A DNA stretch of 7,831 nt, taken from assembly GCA_021298875.1 (NCBI GenBank), contig JAJTHJ010000248.1, positions 1 to 7,831 of the forward strand, read 5' to 3'. The notes below the pieces were generated by a model. It ran no database searches, was not told where the DNA came from, and saw only the letters and a list, made by a program, of their open reading frames with translations. Made by a program: the position numbers and the translations under genes. Below are positions 6,761-7,831 of the stretch, piece by piece. Position 1 is the stretch's first letter. Each line of letters begins with the position of its first letter. Source of the DNA: Burkholderiales bacterium (GTDB lineage Bacteria > Pseudomonadota > Gammaproteobacteria > Burkholderiales > Burkholderiaceae_F).

Positions 6761-7637
6761 CCACGCTCGCGGCCAGGCACAGATCGGCCCAGGACTTGGC
6801 CTTGTCGGCCAGGTTGCGCAGCAGATAGGCCGGGTGGTAGGTGACCACCGTCGGAATCTCGCGCCCGGCCACCTGCACGCGGTGCACGCGCCCGCGCAGG
6901 CTGGCGATGGTCGCGTCGGTGCGCAACAGCGATTGCGCGGCAAAGCGGCCCATCACCAGCAGCAGGTCGGGCTGCACGAGTTCCACCTGCCGCAGCAAAT
7001 AGGGCTCACACAGCGCCACCTCGGTCGGTTCGGGATTGCGATTGCCGGGCGGGCGGCACTTCAGCACATTGGCGATGTAGACGGACTGCGGCGTCTCGCC
7101 CGAGCGCGCCAAACCGACCGCGGCCAGCATGTTGTCGAGCAGCTTGCCGGCCTGCCCGACGAAGGGTTCGCCGCGCGCGTCTTCTTCGGCGCCCGGCGCC
7201 TCGCCGACCAGCATCCAGCGGGCGCCGCGATGACCCACGCCGAAAACCGTCTGCTTGCGCGTGCGGCACAGCGCGCACGCGGTGCAGTTACGCACCGCGT
7301 CTTCCAGCGCGGGCCAGTCGAGCGCGGCGATCTGCGCGGCGCGGCCGGCGCTTGGGGTATCGAGGCGGACGAGGGCACCTTCCCTGATATCGGTCTTGCT
7401 TGAATGGTCTCGTGGACGCCCGCTCCCTCCCCCGTCCTTCCCCGCGAAGCGGTGGAGCGGGTGACTCCCTCCCCCGCTTGCGGGGGAGGGTCGGGGTGGG
7501 GTTGTGGGCGCCACCCATTGGCGAGTCTCGTCGGCAACGGCAAGTTCCTCGTCGGTGTGAGTGCCCCTGCGGACAACCCACACCGGCCCTAAGCCCATCG
7601 CTTGCCACAGCCGTGCCTGCCGCGCGTCCATGCTCAT
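6747..7637 (-). CDS. Family-4 (UDGa-type) uracil-DNA glycosylase, with repeat-derived linker
   Basis: The enzyme removes uracil from DNA for base excision repair. From the ATG at 7637 it has 296 residues, longer than stand-alone family-4 enzymes (about 200). Residues 1-25 (DARQARLWQAMGLGPVWVV) form a short conserved-looking N-terminal helix. Residues about 44-98 are a low-complexity linker. The glycosylase domain follows from about 105. Likely 4Fe-4S ligands are Cys118, Cys121, Cys194 (KCRPPGNRNP) and Cys210; Cys124 is extra. Motif 1 is GEAPGAEED (145-153), then GEPFVGQAGKLLDNML (156-171), and the C-terminal motif is YHPAYLLRN (267-275), all intact. GEAPG plus Fe-S cysteines favour family 4 over family 5. 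Part of the linker is encoded by a palindromic repeat (7422-7501). The start is chosen from the ATGA overlap with the rimI stop; ATG at 7631 is an alternative. The 3' end overlaps the GNAT gene by 14 bp. Confidence 0.95.
   Translation of the reverse strand: MSMDARQARLWQAMGLGPVWVVRRGTHTDEELAVADETRQWVAPTTPPRPSPASGGGSHPLHRFAGKDGGGSGRPRDHSSKTDIREGALVRLDTPSAGRAAQIAALDWPALEDAVRNCTACALCRTRKQTVFGVGHRGARWMLVGEAPGAEEDARGEPFVGQAGKLLDNMLAAVGLARSGETPQSVYIANVLKCRPPGNRNPEPTEVALCEPYLLRQVELVQPDLLLVMGRFAAQSLLRTDATIASLRGRVHRVQVAGREIPTVVTYHPAYLLRNLADKAKSWADLCLAASVVNTP
7422..7501. repeat. Palindromic intergenic-type repeat inserted in frame in the UDG gene
   Basis: The core is a perfect inverted repeat: CCCTCCCCCGC (7467-7477), TT, then GCGGGGGAGGG (7480-7490). 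Nearby, CTCCCTCCCCCG occurs twice as a direct repeat (7423-7434 and 7465-7476), 42 bp apart and so in the same reading frame. A smaller palindrome CCGC-GAA-GCGG is at 7442-7452, and GGGGTGGGG closes the right side at 7493-7501. On the minus strand all three frames are open; the UDG frame reads PSPASGGG at residues 50-57. C-rich/G-rich palindromes of this style are common dispersed, normally intergenic repeats in GC-rich proteobacteria (known from general experience, not searched here). Boundaries are approximate and could extend toward 7400-7510. Confidence 0.7.
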
Positions 7638-7831
7638 AGCGTAATGCGCAGCACCCAGGCGTCCTCGCGCCCACTGTGCGCCGGGTAGTAACCGCGCCGC
7701 ACGCCGATCCGCTGGAACCCGTAGCGCTCGTACAGGCGCAGCGCCGCTGCGTTGCTCGGCCGCACCTCCAGCAGCATCGTGCGCGCGCCGTACTCGCGCG
7801 ACCGCTGCGCCATCCACTCCAGCAGGCGCCA
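7634..7831 (-). CDS. rimI: Ribosomal protein S18 alanine N-acetyltransferase RimI (C-terminal part)
   Basis: The frame is open from the window edge to a TGA at 7636-7634 and gives 65 residues of the C-terminus; the N-terminal half lies outside. The visible part has the RimI signatures LLEVRPSNAAALRLYERYGF (acetyl-CoA-binding helix and following strand), then IGVRRGYYPA and GREDAWVLRITL, the conserved YYP...EDA segment. RimI acetylates the N-terminal alanine of ribosomal protein S18. The stop codon overlaps the UDG start as ATGA, so the two are translationally coupled. In related genomes tsaB usually precedes rimI, which cannot be checked here. Confidence 0.93.
   Translation of the reverse strand, partial: WRLLEWMAQRSREYGARTMLLEVRPSNAAALRLYERYGFQRIGVRRGYYPAHSGREDAWVLRITL

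Noticed and set aside
7467..7490. The GC-rich hairpin as an intrinsic terminator
   Set aside because: It lies in the middle of an intact coding sequence and has no U-tract on either strand.
7404..7674. Plus- and minus-strand frames across the GC-rich palindrome
   Set aside because: They arise because the repeat lacks stops in most frames; none shows motifs apart from the true UDG frame.
7638..7817. Upstream extension of the UDG frame to an ATG at 7817
   Set aside because: This stretch encodes the RimI C-terminus in another frame; the ATGA overlap at 7634-7637 gives the natural UDG start.

Overview
This window is a GC-rich stretch of ordinary chromosome from a proteobacterium, most likely a betaproteobacterium. 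The support is the protein sequences of trigger factor, RadA, Alr, LplT and a RimI/family-4 uracil-DNA glycosylase pair, the high GC content, and the gene neighbourhood (tRNA-Leu next to tig; alr-radA divergent from lplT; rimI-udg). This placement rests on recognition of families and synteny, not on a search. I see no phage, plasmid, CRISPR, toxin-antitoxin or defence system.

Layout, left to right. Positions 1-1170 (minus) hold most of tig, cut by the window edge. A complete tRNA-Leu(UAG) lies just upstream of tig on the same strand (1222-1308), with a small GNRA-loop hairpin between them. Directly against the tRNA 5' end is a 127-bp imperfect palindrome (1310-1436), then a short region with -10-like boxes on both strands. 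A plus-strand gene (1509-2309) encodes a squalene/phytoene-synthase-fold protein that has lost most of its catalytic aspartates. It converges, with a single base between the stop codons, on the minus-strand alr-radA pair (4769-2311, TGATG overlap). A 107-bp divergent region separates alr from lplT (4877-6196, plus), which is followed without a gap by a GTG-started GNAT acetyltransferase gene (6197-6760). That gene overlaps by 14 bp, tail to tail, a family-4 uracil-DNA glycosylase gene (7637-6747, minus). The glycosylase gene is in turn translationally coupled (ATGA) to the 3' end of rimI (7634 to the window edge).

Functionally the genes are housekeeping: nascent-chain folding (Tig), leucine decoding (tRNA), DNA repair (RadA for recombination intermediates, UDG for uracil in DNA), cell-wall D-alanine supply (Alr), lysophospholipid flipping (LplT) and protein N-terminal acetylation (RimI, possibly the second GNAT protein).

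Three things merit a second look. (1) A palindromic intergenic-type repeat sits in frame inside the uracil-DNA glycosylase coding sequence and supplies a Pro/Gly-rich linker. (2) The 127-bp palindrome lies where the 5' leader and promoter of tRNA-Leu should be. (3) The squalene/phytoene-synthase relative looks like a pseudoenzyme. Nothing here amounts to a convincing undescribed multi-gene system.
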